DNA of 64,000 nt from Actinopolymorpha pittospori (lineage in GTDB: Bacteria; Actinomycetota; Actinomycetes; Propionibacteriales; Actinopolymorphaceae), in contig NZ_JADBEM010000001.1 of NCBI RefSeq assembly GCF_014873875.1, positions 8,370,001 to 8,434,000 on the forward strand, written 5' to 3'. The notes under the pieces were generated by a model, which ran no database searches, had not been told where the DNA came from, and worked only from the letters and a program-made list of their open reading frames with translations. The translations under genes and the position numbers were made by a program. Positions 51,564-63,466 of this stretch are shown here, piece by piece (position 1 is the stretch's first letter; each line of letters begins with the position of its first letter).

Positions 51564-51942
51564 GGCGATTCTCCTAGGAGGGCTGGACGGCGGCCGTGCC
51601 GCCAGGGGATCGTCCCGAGAATACCGACTGGACCGGTCCCGAACGCAGCCGGTACGCGGCGTGGCCTGCGACGAAACCGCTGTGGACCCGTTCCGGATCC
51701 CGACCTGATCCCGGCCCGGCCCGACCCAGCCCCGCCTGTACTCAGCCCGATCGCGACCCGACCCACGTACTGTCCGCATGTGATCTACGACTGTGCGGGT
51801 CGATCATGAGAACCTGTTCCACCGACGGCCGGCGTAGGTTCGTCGGACAATGTCGCTCGGGTTAGAGTCGCACCGGCAAAGTACCGATTCGTCGCGAAGA
51901 GTCCCCTTCGCGGTGGCTTCAGAACCCCCGGGGAGGGCGGCC
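51564..51942. other. intergenic region between proS and the YbaB/WXG cluster
   Basis: About 380 bases between divergent genes. On the minus strand TATTCT (51623-51618) may be the proS -10 box, with a small GGCGGC/GCCGCC hairpin (51589-51603) in its leader. On the plus strand TAGAGT (51863-51868) may be the -10 box of the YbaB gene, and GGGGAGGG precedes its ATG. The middle is an imperfect repeat of GATCCCG/CGACCC-like words. Confidence 0.45.
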
Positions 51943-52365
51943 ATGCCCGACGTCAGCGCGAACGACTTCGATCGACTCTTCAACGACGCGCTGACGGCGC
52001 TGCGGCCGCTGGCCGACCAGACCTCCGCCGACGAGGGTGAGCCGACCGAGCCCATCCGAGGCCTCGGTGAGGCCATGGACGGCTTCGTACGGGTCACCGT
52101 CAAGCCGGGTGGACAGGTCGAGTCCGTCCAGCTCAATCCGCGGGTCATGCGCTCGGACTCCGAATCCATCGCCGAGGCATTCGTGGCAGCCACCAACGCG
52201 GCCCTTGCCGACCTGCAACAAAAGATCGGTGCCGTCCTGCCCACGATGGCCGACCAGCACCAGATGCTCGAACGCCTGCAGGAGTTCCAGAGTCAGTCCG
52301 TCGTGCAGATGCAGCGCTACCTCAAGGCGATCACCGACGTCCAGGACCAGATCGACAGGGATTGA
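51943..52365 (+). CDS. YbaB/EbfC family protein
   Basis: A 140-residue protein. It has the central YbaB sheet and helix (VRVTVKPGGQVESVQLNPRVMR, then SIAEAFVAATNAALADLQ), and a longer C-terminal helical part (MLERLQEFQSQSVVQMQRYL) that may form a coiled coil. ATG at 51943 has GGGGAGGG 5 bases upstream; an upstream in-frame start lacks one. It is followed after 3 bases by a WXG100-like gene. The fold resembles EspL-type proteins that accompany type VII substrates in mycobacteria (inference from layout). Confidence 0.72.
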   Translation: MPDVSANDFDRLFNDALTALRPLADQTSADEGEPTEPIRGLGEAMDGFVRVTVKPGGQVESVQLNPRVMRSDSESIAEAFVAATNAALADLQQKIGAVLPTMADQHQMLERLQEFQSQSVVQMQRYLKAITDVQDQIDRD

Positions 52366-52368
52366 GTG

Positions 52369-52704
52369 ATGGCGGCAGACGATGTCGAGGTCAACGCCGG
52401 CCACATCCGCAGTTCGGCGGGAGACGTCGACGGGGTGGTGCAGAAGCTCGGCCGCGAGCTGAAGGCGGCCAAGGCCGAGCTCGAGAGCTTCGGGGACGCG
52501 TTCGGCGGCGACGACCTCGGACTGCTGATGGGCGGCACCCACGAGGTGGTCTCGCAGTACGCGTTCGACCAGCTCAGCAGCCTCCTGGAAGGTCTAGCCT
52601 CGCACTCCAAGGCGCTCGACCACGTAGCTTCCACCTACCGCGGCAACGAAGACGCCGGCGCACAACTGCTCGGCGATCTGGGCAACGACGTCGAGGCGGT
52701 CTGA
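52369..52704 (+). CDS. WXG100/EspC-like type VII secretion substrate-like protein
   Basis: A 111-residue helical hairpin protein. The two helices flank FGDAFGGDDLG (41-51), where the WxG turn is replaced by F-x-x-F-G. A YxxxE motif (YRGNE, 90-94) follows the second helix, matching the YxxxD/E export signal of type VII substrates. ATG at 52369 is preferred over a GTG one codon earlier. It stands between a YbaB gene and a CpnT-N-like gene. No EccC or other ESX component is in the window. Confidence 0.68.
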   Translation: MAADDVEVNAGHIRSSAGDVDGVVQKLGRELKAAKAELESFGDAFGGDDLGLLMGGTHEVVSQYAFDQLSSLLEGLASHSKALDHVASTYRGNEDAGAQLLGDLGNDVEAV

Positions 52705-52734
52705 GGCCGAGAGCCTGCGAAAGGGAGACATCCG

Positions 52735-53223
52735 GTGGGAATGCAACTGCCCAGCGAACTGAGCACGGCCCTCGGCTTCATCGGCATCGACTGGCCGACG
52801 AGCGACGAGGAGAAGATCTTCGGGATGGGCGGCTCCTGGCTCGGGTTCGCGGGCCAGCTGAAGACGGTCGCCGGTGACGCCACCCAGGCCGTCGAGAAGG
52901 TCTCGGACGGGCACCGCGGGCCGACCGTCGAGTCGTTCAGGAAGCTATGGGACGAGTACGGCGGCACCAAGAACCTCGACATCGCCTCGGCCGCCGGCAT
53001 GGGCTTCAGCGTCGGCCTGTTCGTCTACGCGGCGGTCGTGCTGGTCCTCAAGATCAACGCCATGATCCAGCTGGTGATCCTCACCATCCAGGTCGCCCAG
53101 GCGATCGCCACCGCGGTGGTCAGCATGGGCACGAGCCTGCTGCAGATCCCGGTCTTCCGGCAGATCACCAAGAACATCGTCGAGAACCTCGGCTGGATGG
53201 CCATCGGCGAGATCATCGGCTGA
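52735..53223 (+). CDS. stand-alone CpnT-like N-terminal (WXG100-like) domain with membrane helices
   Basis: A 162-residue protein. The start MQLPSELSTALGFIGIDWPTSDEEK, with W20, and GGSWLGFAGQLKTVAGDA, with W35, match the N-terminal helical domain of CpnT-type polymorphic toxins. W72 lies in the next helix. Two or three hydrophobic helices follow (MGFSVGLFVYAAVVLVL, IQLVILTIQVAQAIATAVV). In full-length relatives this domain is followed by a linker and a C-terminal toxin; here the gene stops. The stop overlaps the end of the convergent DUF389 gene by 11 bases. A truncated or non-toxic structural form is likely. Confidence 0.68.
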   Translation: MGMQLPSELSTALGFIGIDWPTSDEEKIFGMGGSWLGFAGQLKTVAGDATQAVEKVSDGHRGPTVESFRKLWDEYGGTKNLDIASAAGMGFSVGLFVYAAVVLVLKINAMIQLVILTIQVAQAIATAVVSMGTSLLQIPVFRQITKNIVENLGWMAIGEIIG

Positions 53224-54187
53224 TCGTCGGCGCCTTCCACCGCGCGCCGCTCCGGCCCCGGTAGGGCGCTCGTCCGACCGCCTTCTGTACCGCCAGCGTG
53301 GCCACCCCCGCGAGCACGATCGCGGCCATGTTGACCCCGAGTTGGGCGGCCGACCCCGCCATCTCTCCGAGGTCGCCGAGCGCCAGGGCGATCGCGAAGT
53401 TTCCGGCCGCCGGCACCGTGGTCACGGAGATGAAGACCCCGACGAGGGCGGCCGACTTGGAGGACGTCAGTGACAGGACGCCCGCCACTCCGGCGATGAA
53501 CGCCACCACGAACGACCACCTGTCCGGCGCCCAGATGAACGCCGTCAGCGGCCGCGGCCGTTCGATCGACGCGGCGCTGATCCATCCGGCGGCGCGCGCC
53601 AGCAGGGACAGCACCGTCGTGGCCGCGATGGCGCAGGCGAACCCGACGACGAGCGTGACGGCTCCGCGCCGGAGCAGCGAGATCCGTCCGTGCACGAGGC
53701 CCACCGCCACCGCGGCCAGCGGGACGAACTCCGGCCCGACCACCATCGCGCCGATCACCAGGATCGCGGAGTCGAGGACCACCGCGATCGCGGCGAGCGC
53801 GGTGGCCAGGAAGAGGAACGCCAGGAAGGTCCACGACAACACCGCGTCGTCGGAGGTACGCCGAACCACCTCGTCCCAGATCACGGCGTCCGCACCCTCG
53901 CCCGGTGCGGCTCGCTCCGCGAGTTCGGCGGCGCGGGAGACGGCGGTGTCCACCGTCTCCATGGAGATGGTCCCGTCCGTGTCGATGCCCAGGTCGCGCA
54001 GTCCGGTCAGGACTTCGTCCGTCGACTCCCTGGCGACGTCGGCGAGGACGAGGTCGCCCGGTGGCCGGATGGACGCCCCGCGTACGACGGCCAGGCTGGC
54101 GACCCCCGGGCACTCCTGCAGCAGAGTGGCCACGGCGGCCGTTCGGTCGGGCGGAGAGGTGACCCGCAGATGCAGCACGCCGCACAT
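53213..54187 (-). CDS. DUF389 membrane protein
   Basis: A 324-residue protein. The N-terminal about 110 residues are a soluble ACT-like region (VLHLRVTSPPDRTAAVATLL), then six or so hydrophobic helices with the DUF389 blocks DSAILVIGAMVVGPEFVPLAA and LTSSKSAALVGVFISVTTVPAAGNFA. Function unknown. ATG at 54187 has no ribosome-binding site; a TACGAT box placed 7 bases before the GTG three codons later suggests that a leaderless start at 54178 is also possible. Confidence 0.88.
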   Translation of the reverse strand: MCGVLHLRVTSPPDRTAAVATLLQECPGVASLAVVRGASIRPPGDLVLADVARESTDEVLTGLRDLGIDTDGTISMETVDTAVSRAAELAERAAPGEGADAVIWDEVVRRTSDDAVLSWTFLAFLFLATALAAIAVVLDSAILVIGAMVVGPEFVPLAAVAVGLVHGRISLLRRGAVTLVVGFACAIAATTVLSLLARAAGWISAASIERPRPLTAFIWAPDRWSFVVAFIAGVAGVLSLTSSKSAALVGVFISVTTVPAAGNFAIALALGDLGEMAGSAAQLGVNMAAIVLAGVATLAVQKAVGRAPYRGRSGARWKAPTISR

Positions 54188-54220
54188 CGTAGGCGGGTCG
54201 CGCGCCGTCGACCTGAGAGC

Positions 54221-55852
54221 TCAGCGGGCGGCCTCACGCGGGCGGCCTCCGCGTGGCGTCGTACGCACCTCCTCCGGCCAGGCGAGGCTGACCCCGAGCG
54301 TGTCGCCGAGCAGCCGTCGGTAGTCGGCGAGTCGCCCCTCCTCCGCCCGGACCTGTCGGGGCAGCGACCCGGCCGCGAGGCAGTACGCCACCAGTGCGCC
54401 CACCGCCTCGCCGATGCTCCACTCGACGGGATGCAGCCGGTAGCAGCCGTTCGTGATGTGGGTGGTGCCGATGTTCTTGTTGGCGGGAAGGAGGTTCTCG
54501 ACCCGGCGCGGAAGCAGCGAGCCCAGCGGAATCTGGAACGGAAAGCAGTCGATGTCGACGTAGGTCCGGCCGGCGGTGCTGGGATGCAGGTCGATGCGGT
54601 AGGAACCGATACCGACGCTGTCGTGGAAGAGTGCCGACCCGGCCTGCGCTCCCCTCGCCTCGACGCCCACGTGGTTCTCGGTCACGGTGAACTCCGAGAG
54701 GATCCGGCGCGACTCGCGGACGTAGGCGGCCTTCGCCAGTCCGTCCGCGGTGTCCACGATGTCGGGTCGCAGCGCCAGTCCCGGATAGCCGGTGCCGCCG
54801 TCCGGGCGGGGTGCCTCGGTCTGCATCCAGTACAGGAACGACAGCGAGAGTTCCCGGGCGCCGAGCAGGGCGCGGTCGCGGGTGGCGTCGTCGACGCCGA
54901 GCAGCGGGAGGTTCCAGTAGTCGATCTGCGGCCAGTTGACCAGCGTCACGTCGCGGGTGACCGTGCCCGGCCGGAACTGGCTGCGCGCGACGATGCGGCG
55001 GTAGTGCCACAGGTCACGCAGGGACGCGTCGTCCGGGTCGCCCTCGAAGATGCGGCGGTCGCGCCGTGCGAGCGTGATCGGCTCGACGTCGGTCCAGGAC
55101 AGCTGCGGCCCGGGCCAGAAGTCGGCGACCGTGGTGCGCCAGTGGTCGTAGGACGCGGGCCGGTCGATGACGGCGTCGCTTCCTTCCGCGGGTTCTGCCG
55201 CGTACTCGAGGGGGAAGCACCACGAGATCGCCTGCTGGTCCAGCGGGTCGGCAACCGGGGTCGCGTGGGGTTCACCGGTCTCGGAGACCGCCTCGGCGCC
55301 GATGACGTGCTCGACCCCGGCGAGGTCGAGGAGGTCGCCGAGTTCGGTGGCGTCGACGACGTACGCCGCCTCCACCGTCACCTCGGCGGCGTCCTCCGAC
55401 CGGCGTAACGTCACCGCCCGTACGATGTCGCCCTCGCTCGCGGCCGCGACCGGGCGGTGCCGGAGCAGGACGGTCAGCGTCCCGGACGTGCGGTAGGGCG
55501 CGAGCATCTCCTCCAGGACGGCGACCGCGACGCGGGGTTCGTGGCACAACGGGCTGACGAACCCGAGACCCGGGTTGAGCAGCGGGTCCGCGGCGACGTC
55601 GGGCCGCAGCGGGTGGCAACGCCGGTAGTAGTCGCGGATGCCCTCGCGCAGCCGCCGGTAGCTCGCGGAGCCGTGCCGCTCGATCCACGGGTTCTCATCC
55701 GGTGGAACGGCCTGGCTGGTGAGCTGCCCGCCCAGCCAGTCGGTCTCCTCGGTCAGGATCACCTGGTGGCCGAGCCGGGCCGCGGTCAACGCGCAGGCCA
55801 CCCCGCCGAGACCGGCACCGACGACGAGGACCGAGGTCCGCAGCGTTGACAT
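54221..55852 (-). CDS. FAD-dependent oxidoreductase
   Basis: A 543-residue flavoprotein of the FAD-dependent oxidoreductase group seen beside carbohydrate genes. The FAD loop is VLVVGAGLGGVACALTAARLG, the second block is EETDWLGGQLTSQAV, and YVVDATELGDLLDLAG and NLLPANKNIGTTHITNG are family hallmarks. AAAGGA precedes the ATG. A strong hairpin lies just before the ribosome-binding site. It is not obviously linked to the oxoprolinase gene upstream, which ends 186 bases before its start. Confidence 0.88.
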   Translation of the reverse strand: MSTLRTSVLVVGAGLGGVACALTAARLGHQVILTEETDWLGGQLTSQAVPPDENPWIERHGSASYRRLREGIRDYYRRCHPLRPDVAADPLLNPGLGFVSPLCHEPRVAVAVLEEMLAPYRTSGTLTVLLRHRPVAAASEGDIVRAVTLRRSEDAAEVTVEAAYVVDATELGDLLDLAGVEHVIGAEAVSETGEPHATPVADPLDQQAISWCFPLEYAAEPAEGSDAVIDRPASYDHWRTTVADFWPGPQLSWTDVEPITLARRDRRIFEGDPDDASLRDLWHYRRIVARSQFRPGTVTRDVTLVNWPQIDYWNLPLLGVDDATRDRALLGARELSLSFLYWMQTEAPRPDGGTGYPGLALRPDIVDTADGLAKAAYVRESRRILSEFTVTENHVGVEARGAQAGSALFHDSVGIGSYRIDLHPSTAGRTYVDIDCFPFQIPLGSLLPRRVENLLPANKNIGTTHITNGCYRLHPVEWSIGEAVGALVAYCLAAGSLPRQVRAEEGRLADYRRLLGDTLGVSLAWPEEVRTTPRGGRPREAAR

Positions 55853-55875
55853 CCGCCATCCTTTCGCGCCACCGA

Positions 55876-55912
55876 ACGCGGTCGGTACGGCGTGCTGCCG
55901 TACCGACCGCGT
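55876..55912 (-). terminator. strong hairpin before the FAD oxidoreductase gene
   Basis: ACGCGGTCGGTACGGC and its exact complement form a 16-bp stem with a 5-base loop. It lies 127 bases after the oxoprolinase-like stop and 24 bases before the next ATG, just ahead of the AAAGGA ribosome-binding site. It probably ends the upstream transcript, or acts as an attenuator or a roadblock in the leader of the downstream gene. Confidence 0.6.
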
Positions 55913-56038
55913 CGGAGGGACTGGTCCGGAAACTGGTCGAGAGCGTCAAGAGCACTGCCCAGTAGGCCACCACGTTCGCGGGTCGGGCCGCTATGCGGTG
56001 GACCGGCACCGGTCAACCAGTCCGTCGTCCTCCTCGCG

Positions 56039-59692
<3,654 letters not shown>

Positions 59693-59711
59693 CTGAGGGT
59701 TCCCTTCCGTC

Positions 59712-60440
59712 TCAGCTCGTACGGTCTCGGTTCGTGTGCGCCCGTTCGCCATAGGCCTGGACGAGTTGGGCGAGGGCGTCGTCGAGGTAGGGGCCGAGCA
59801 GGCTCTCGGCGACCGGGCCGTCGCCGCGTTCCAGCGCTCGCAGGATCTCGACGTTGCGGACGAGGTAGGGCTCGTGGAAGCGCCGGGGGTCCGCCATCAC
59901 GTGGAAGACCAACCGAAGCTCGGCGAGCAGGCCGCCCATGATCTCGTTGATCCGCGTGCTGCCGGCGAGGGCCGCCAGCTCCTGGTGGAACCGGATGTTC
60001 GCCGTTCCCAACGCCTGCCAGTCACGCCGGCGCGCCGCCGCGCGGCCGGCCTTCACCTCCAGGCGCAGCGCGTCGAGGTCGGGCGGAGGCGAGGTGACCT
60101 CCCGGGCGACTGCGCACTCGATGATCCGTCGGACGTGGTAGAGCTCGACCACCTCCTCGACCGTCAGCAGCCGGACGAAGACACCCCGGTTGAGTTCGTG
60201 CACCAGCAGGCGTTCGTGGGTGAGGATCCGGAACGCCTCCCGCAGGGTGTTGCGCGAGACGCCGAGCGCTCCACCGATCGCGTCCTCGGGAAGCCGGGTG
60301 CCCGGCGGGAAGTAGCCCTCGGCGATCCGTCTGCGCAGGACGTCGGCCACGAGCTTGGCCGTGCTCGCCCGTCCGAGTGCCGCGAAGTCTCCGGCGAGCC
60401 CGTCGAACCTGTCCGCGGCCTCGTCCTCGATGTCGCTCAC
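59712..60440 (-). CDS. GntR family regulator (FCD type)
   Basis: A 242-residue regulator with an N-terminal winged helix (LRRRIAEGYFPPGTRLPEDAIG, LGVSRNTLREAFRIL) and a C-terminal FCD ligand domain (LYHVRRIIECAVAREV, FHQELAALAGSTRI). GTG at 60440 is supported by GGAGGA 4 bases upstream. It is in one unit with the oxoprolinase-like gene and divergent from the MFS and D-glutamate-cyclase-like genes, so it probably controls both arms. Confidence 0.9.
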   Translation of the reverse strand: MSDIEDEAADRFDGLAGDFAALGRASTAKLVADVLRRRIAEGYFPPGTRLPEDAIGGALGVSRNTLREAFRILTHERLLVHELNRGVFVRLLTVEEVVELYHVRRIIECAVAREVTSPPPDLDALRLEVKAGRAAARRRDWQALGTANIRFHQELAALAGSTRINEIMGGLLAELRLVFHVMADPRRFHEPYLVRNVEILRALERGDGPVAESLLGPYLDDALAQLVQAYGERAHTNRDRTS

Positions 60441-60484
60441 GAAATCCTCCAGGATCAGGCTCTTGTCGGATCGTTCAACAATCC

Positions 60485-60500
60485 TTACCGTGAACCGTAA
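60485..60500. promoter_or_regulatory. imperfect palindrome, possible GntR operator
   Basis: TTACCGTGAACCGTAA is an imperfect inverted repeat with 12 of 16 positions symmetric, in the control region between the GntR regulator and the MFS gene. It is 45 bases upstream of the regulator start, close to a TAAGGAT-like -10 on the minus strand. A role as the regulator's own site is inferred from position. Confidence 0.4.
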
Positions 60501-60629
60501 CACTGATCAAGACGTCTCCACAGTGGCAGTGCCGCGCCGACGCGAAGTGGCACCGACGCGGAGCCCCAGCAGGCCCATCCTCCCTGCGAGCACGGGCCTG
60601 CATGTCCTCCACCTTCTGTGAGGTCGAAC

Positions 60630-61895
60630 ATGACGTCGTCCCACACCCGGACAGTGCCCGACGAGACAAGTTCCTTCGCTTGGTTTCACACGCTCGGCTC
60701 ACGCGGGAAGCGCGCGTTCGTCGGCGCCTTCGGCGGCTACGGTCTGGACTCCTACGACTTCCAGGTTCTACCGCTCGGCATCGTCGCGTTGAGCGCGACC
60801 CTCAACATCACCACCGGCCAGGCCGGCCTGCTCGCCACGGTGACGCTGGTCGTGTCCGCACTCGGCGGAGCGCTCGCCGGCGTCCTCGCCGACCGCATCG
60901 GACGCACCCGCACCCTCGTGCTCACCATCGCGACGTACGCGCTCTTCACCGTCCTCTGCGGTTTCGCACCCAACTACGAAACGCTGATCATCTTGCGCGC
61001 CCTGCAGGGGTTGGGCTTCGGCGGCGAGTGGGCCATCGGCGCCATCCTCGTCGCGGAGTACGCCCGCTCCCGCTACCGCGGCCGCGTCGTCGCCTACATC
61101 CAAAGCTCCTGGGCTGTGGGCTGGGCGCTGGCGGTGATCGTCTACACGGTGGTCTTCAATCTCGTCTCCGAGGACCTCGCCTGGCGGGTGCTGTTCTGGA
61201 CCGGCGCGTTGCCCGCACTGCTCGTGCTCTACATCCGCAGGAGCGTGACCGACGCGCCGGTGGCCACCGAGCACCGGGACACAGCCCGGGTTCGCGGCTC
61301 GTTCACGGCCATCTTCCAGGGCCCCCTCCTGCGTACGACCTTCTTCGCGTCCCTGCTCGCGACCGGGACACAGGGCGGGTACTACACGCTCGCGACCTGG
61401 GTGCCGACGTACCTCAAGAGCGAGCGCGGGCTCACCGTCGTCGGAACTGGCGGCTATCTCGCGTTCCTCATCTCGGGCGCGTTCGCGGGTTACCTCACCG
61501 GCGGATACCTGACGGACAAGCTCGGCCGCAAGCGCACCTTCACCCTCTTCGCCATCCTGTCCGGCGTTCTGATCCTCGCCTACACCCAGATCCCGAGCGG
61601 AGCCAACACCGCCGTGCTGGTCCTCGGGTTCCCTCTGGGCTTCAGCGCCTCGGCCATCTTCAGCGGATTCGGCGCCTTCCTGTCCGAGCTCTATCCGACG
61701 GCACTGCGCGGGACCGGTCAGGGCTTCACCTACAACGTCGGCCGCGCGGTCGGCGCGTTCTTCCCCACGGTCGTCGGCTTCCTCGCCACCGGTGTCGGTG
61801 TCGGCGGGGCGATGGCCTTCGGGGCGCTGGCGTACGCGATCGCGGCCGTCGCGTTGCTCGGCCTTCCGGAAACGCGTGGCCGCGAACTCACGTAG
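60630..61895 (+). CDS. MFS transporter
   Basis: A 421-residue secondary transporter with about 12 helices. Loop motif LADRIGRTRTL between helices 2 and 3, GLGFGGEWAIGAILVAEYAR (metabolite:H+ symporter-like) and GYLTDKLGRKRTF in the second half are seen. The ATG at 60630 has GTGAGG a few bases upstream; a GTG four codons earlier is possible. Likely carries the compound used by the divergent oxoprolinase-like enzyme and the next gene. Confidence 0.92.
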   Translation: MTSSHTRTVPDETSSFAWFHTLGSRGKRAFVGAFGGYGLDSYDFQVLPLGIVALSATLNITTGQAGLLATVTLVVSALGGALAGVLADRIGRTRTLVLTIATYALFTVLCGFAPNYETLIILRALQGLGFGGEWAIGAILVAEYARSRYRGRVVAYIQSSWAVGWALAVIVYTVVFNLVSEDLAWRVLFWTGALPALLVLYIRRSVTDAPVATEHRDTARVRGSFTAIFQGPLLRTTFFASLLATGTQGGYYTLATWVPTYLKSERGLTVVGTGGYLAFLISGAFAGYLTGGYLTDKLGRKRTFTLFAILSGVLILAYTQIPSGANTAVLVLGFPLGFSASAIFSGFGAFLSELYPTALRGTGQGFTYNVGRAVGAFFPTVVGFLATGVGVGGAMAFGALAYAIAAVALLGLPETRGRELT

Positions 61896-61995
61896 ACAAT
61901 CTCTGGGCGTGTCCGCCGGCGTCGCCGTGTCCACCGGCCGGTGCCGAGTCCGACCGGGTGCGCTCGCGGACCCGCCCAGGAGGGAGACGACCATC

Positions 61996-62838
61996 ATGAC
62001 CAGCTTCACCTCCAGCCCAGCCGCCACGGCGCTGGCGAACCTCGACCCGGGAACCACCGGCATGGCCTACGTCCCGCCGGCCCGGGCGCGGGCGTTGTTC
62101 CGCAAGGGAACAGTCGCGTCCACCGCGGGATGGTCCACCGGCTTCGCCCAGGCCAACCTCATCGCCGTACCGTCCGACTGGGCCTATGACGTCCTGCTCT
62201 TCGCCCAACGCAACCCACGGGCGTGCCCCGTGCTCGACGTCACCGACGCCGGCTCGCCCCGCACCGAACTCGCGCCCGGCGCCGACCTGCGAACCGACCT
62301 GCCGGCCTACAGGGTCTGGCGGGACGGCGAACTCATCGACGAACCCACCGAGGTCCGCCGGCTGTGGCGGCCGGACCTGGTGGCGTTCCTGATCGGCTGC
62401 AGCTTCACCTTCGACGGGGCACTGCGCCAGGTCGGCATCCCGCCGCGACACGTCGAGGAGGGACGCAACATCTCGATGTACGTCACCAACCGGCAGTGTC
62501 GTCCGGCCGAACGCCTCAAGGGCCCGCTGGTCGTGACAATGCGGCCGGTCCCCTCCGACCTGGTCGCCACCGCCGTCCGGGTGACGGCCGGCATGCCGAC
62601 GCTGCACGGCGCGCCGGTGCACGTGGGCGACCCGTCGGGCCTGGGCATCAAGGACCTCGACCGGCCCGACTTCGGCACCGCGGTGACGATCCGGGACGGG
62701 GAGGTGCCGGTGTTCTGGGCCTGCGGAACCACGCCGCAGGCCGCGGTGATGGCTTCCCGGCCGCCGTTCGCCCTGACCCACGCACCCGGCCACATGCTGG
62801 TGACCGACGTACCCGACGCGGTCTACCGCTACGACTGA
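61996..62838 (+). CDS. D-glutamate cyclase family (DUF1445) putative hydro-lyase
   Basis: A 280-residue DUF1445 protein. Family blocks: TTGMAYVPPARARALF, QANLIAVPSDWAYDVLLFA, FLIGCSFTFDGALRQVGIPP, RNISMYVTNRQC and THAPGHMLVTD. The animal member (DGLUCY) converts D-glutamate to 5-oxo-D-proline; most bacterial members are annotated only as hydro-lyases. GGGAG lies upstream of the ATG. It follows the MFS gene by 100 bases and faces a divergent oxoprolinase-like gene, so a shared 5-oxoproline/D-glutamate route is plausible. Confidence 0.88.
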   Translation: MTSFTSSPAATALANLDPGTTGMAYVPPARARALFRKGTVASTAGWSTGFAQANLIAVPSDWAYDVLLFAQRNPRACPVLDVTDAGSPRTELAPGADLRTDLPAYRVWRDGELIDEPTEVRRLWRPDLVAFLIGCSFTFDGALRQVGIPPRHVEEGRNISMYVTNRQCRPAERLKGPLVVTMRPVPSDLVATAVRVTAGMPTLHGAPVHVGDPSGLGIKDLDRPDFGTAVTIRDGEVPVFWACGTTPQAAVMASRPPFALTHAPGHMLVTDVPDAVYRYD

Positions 62839-62848
62839 GGCATTCCGT

Positions 62849-62912
62849 CGCCGAGATCCGAGAAACCGGTCATCGGAGAGCAATCTGGTGACCGTCTTCT
62901 CGGACTTCGGCG
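62849..62912. terminator. long imperfect terminator hairpin
   Basis: Two 24-base arms (62849-62872 and 62889-62912) pair at 20 positions around a 16-base loop, just after the DUF1445 stop. The same AAACCGGTCA word as in the thrS/thyX terminator is part of the left arm. Confidence 0.65.
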
Positions 62913-62968
62913 AGCGGGCTGTGGATGACCGCACGCCCAGTACGCCGCGCTGCCAGCATCCTTGGCCG

Positions 62969-63466
62969 ATGCCCGCACCCGTACCGCTGCCGACAGAACT
63001 GCGTCTCCGTCCGTTCCGAATCGAGGAGGCGCGCCAGCTCGGTCTGTCTGTGGAGGTGCTGCGAGGCCGGCGGTTCTGCCGGATCTTCCGGGGTGTCTAT
63101 GCGTGCGCCGAACTGCCAGACACCCTTGCGCTCCGTGCCGCGGCCGCACGGCTTCTCGTTCCTCACGCCGTCCTGAGCCACGTGACGGCAGCCGCGCTCC
63201 GAGATCTGCCCGTCCCCGCGGACTCCCGGGTGCACGTCACCCTGCCGCCGACGATCCGCGGACCTGAGATCGCCGGCATCGTCGCGCACAAAGGCGTGCT
63301 GAACAGCGTGACGACGTTTCGCGGACTACCACTGACCGATCCTGCCCAGACGTTCCTCGACCTCGGACGCGGGCTCGGCCTGGTCGACACGGTGATCCTC
63401 GGCGATGCCATCGTCCGGCATGGCTTCGCCAAACTTTCCGAGCTGGCGCTCGCCGCCGGTCGGTGA
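62969..63466 (+). CDS. AbiEi-antitoxin-like protein (first half of a split gene)
   Basis: A 165-residue protein that matches the N-terminal half of single actinobacterial proteins of about 310 residues combining an AbiEi-like wing region with a DUF559 nuclease-like domain. Blocks: GRRFCRIFRGVYACAELP, LLVPHAVLSHVTAAALRDLP, GLPLTDPAQTFLDLGRGLGLVD. The ATG at 62969 is chosen as the first within the conserved part; the frame is open through the terminator to 62888. It ends in GTGA, where the second half starts in the -1 frame. Confidence 0.72.
   Translation: MPAPVPLPTELRLRPFRIEEARQLGLSVEVLRGRRFCRIFRGVYACAELPDTLALRAAAARLLVPHAVLSHVTAAALRDLPVPADSRVHVTLPPTIRGPEIAGIVAHKGVLNSVTTFRGLPLTDPAQTFLDLGRGLGLVDTVILGDAIVRHGFAKLSELALAAGR

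Noticed and set aside
52369..53223. A complete type VII secretion locus
   Set aside because: Only substrate-like genes are present; EccB, EccC, EccD, EccE and mycosin are absent from the window.
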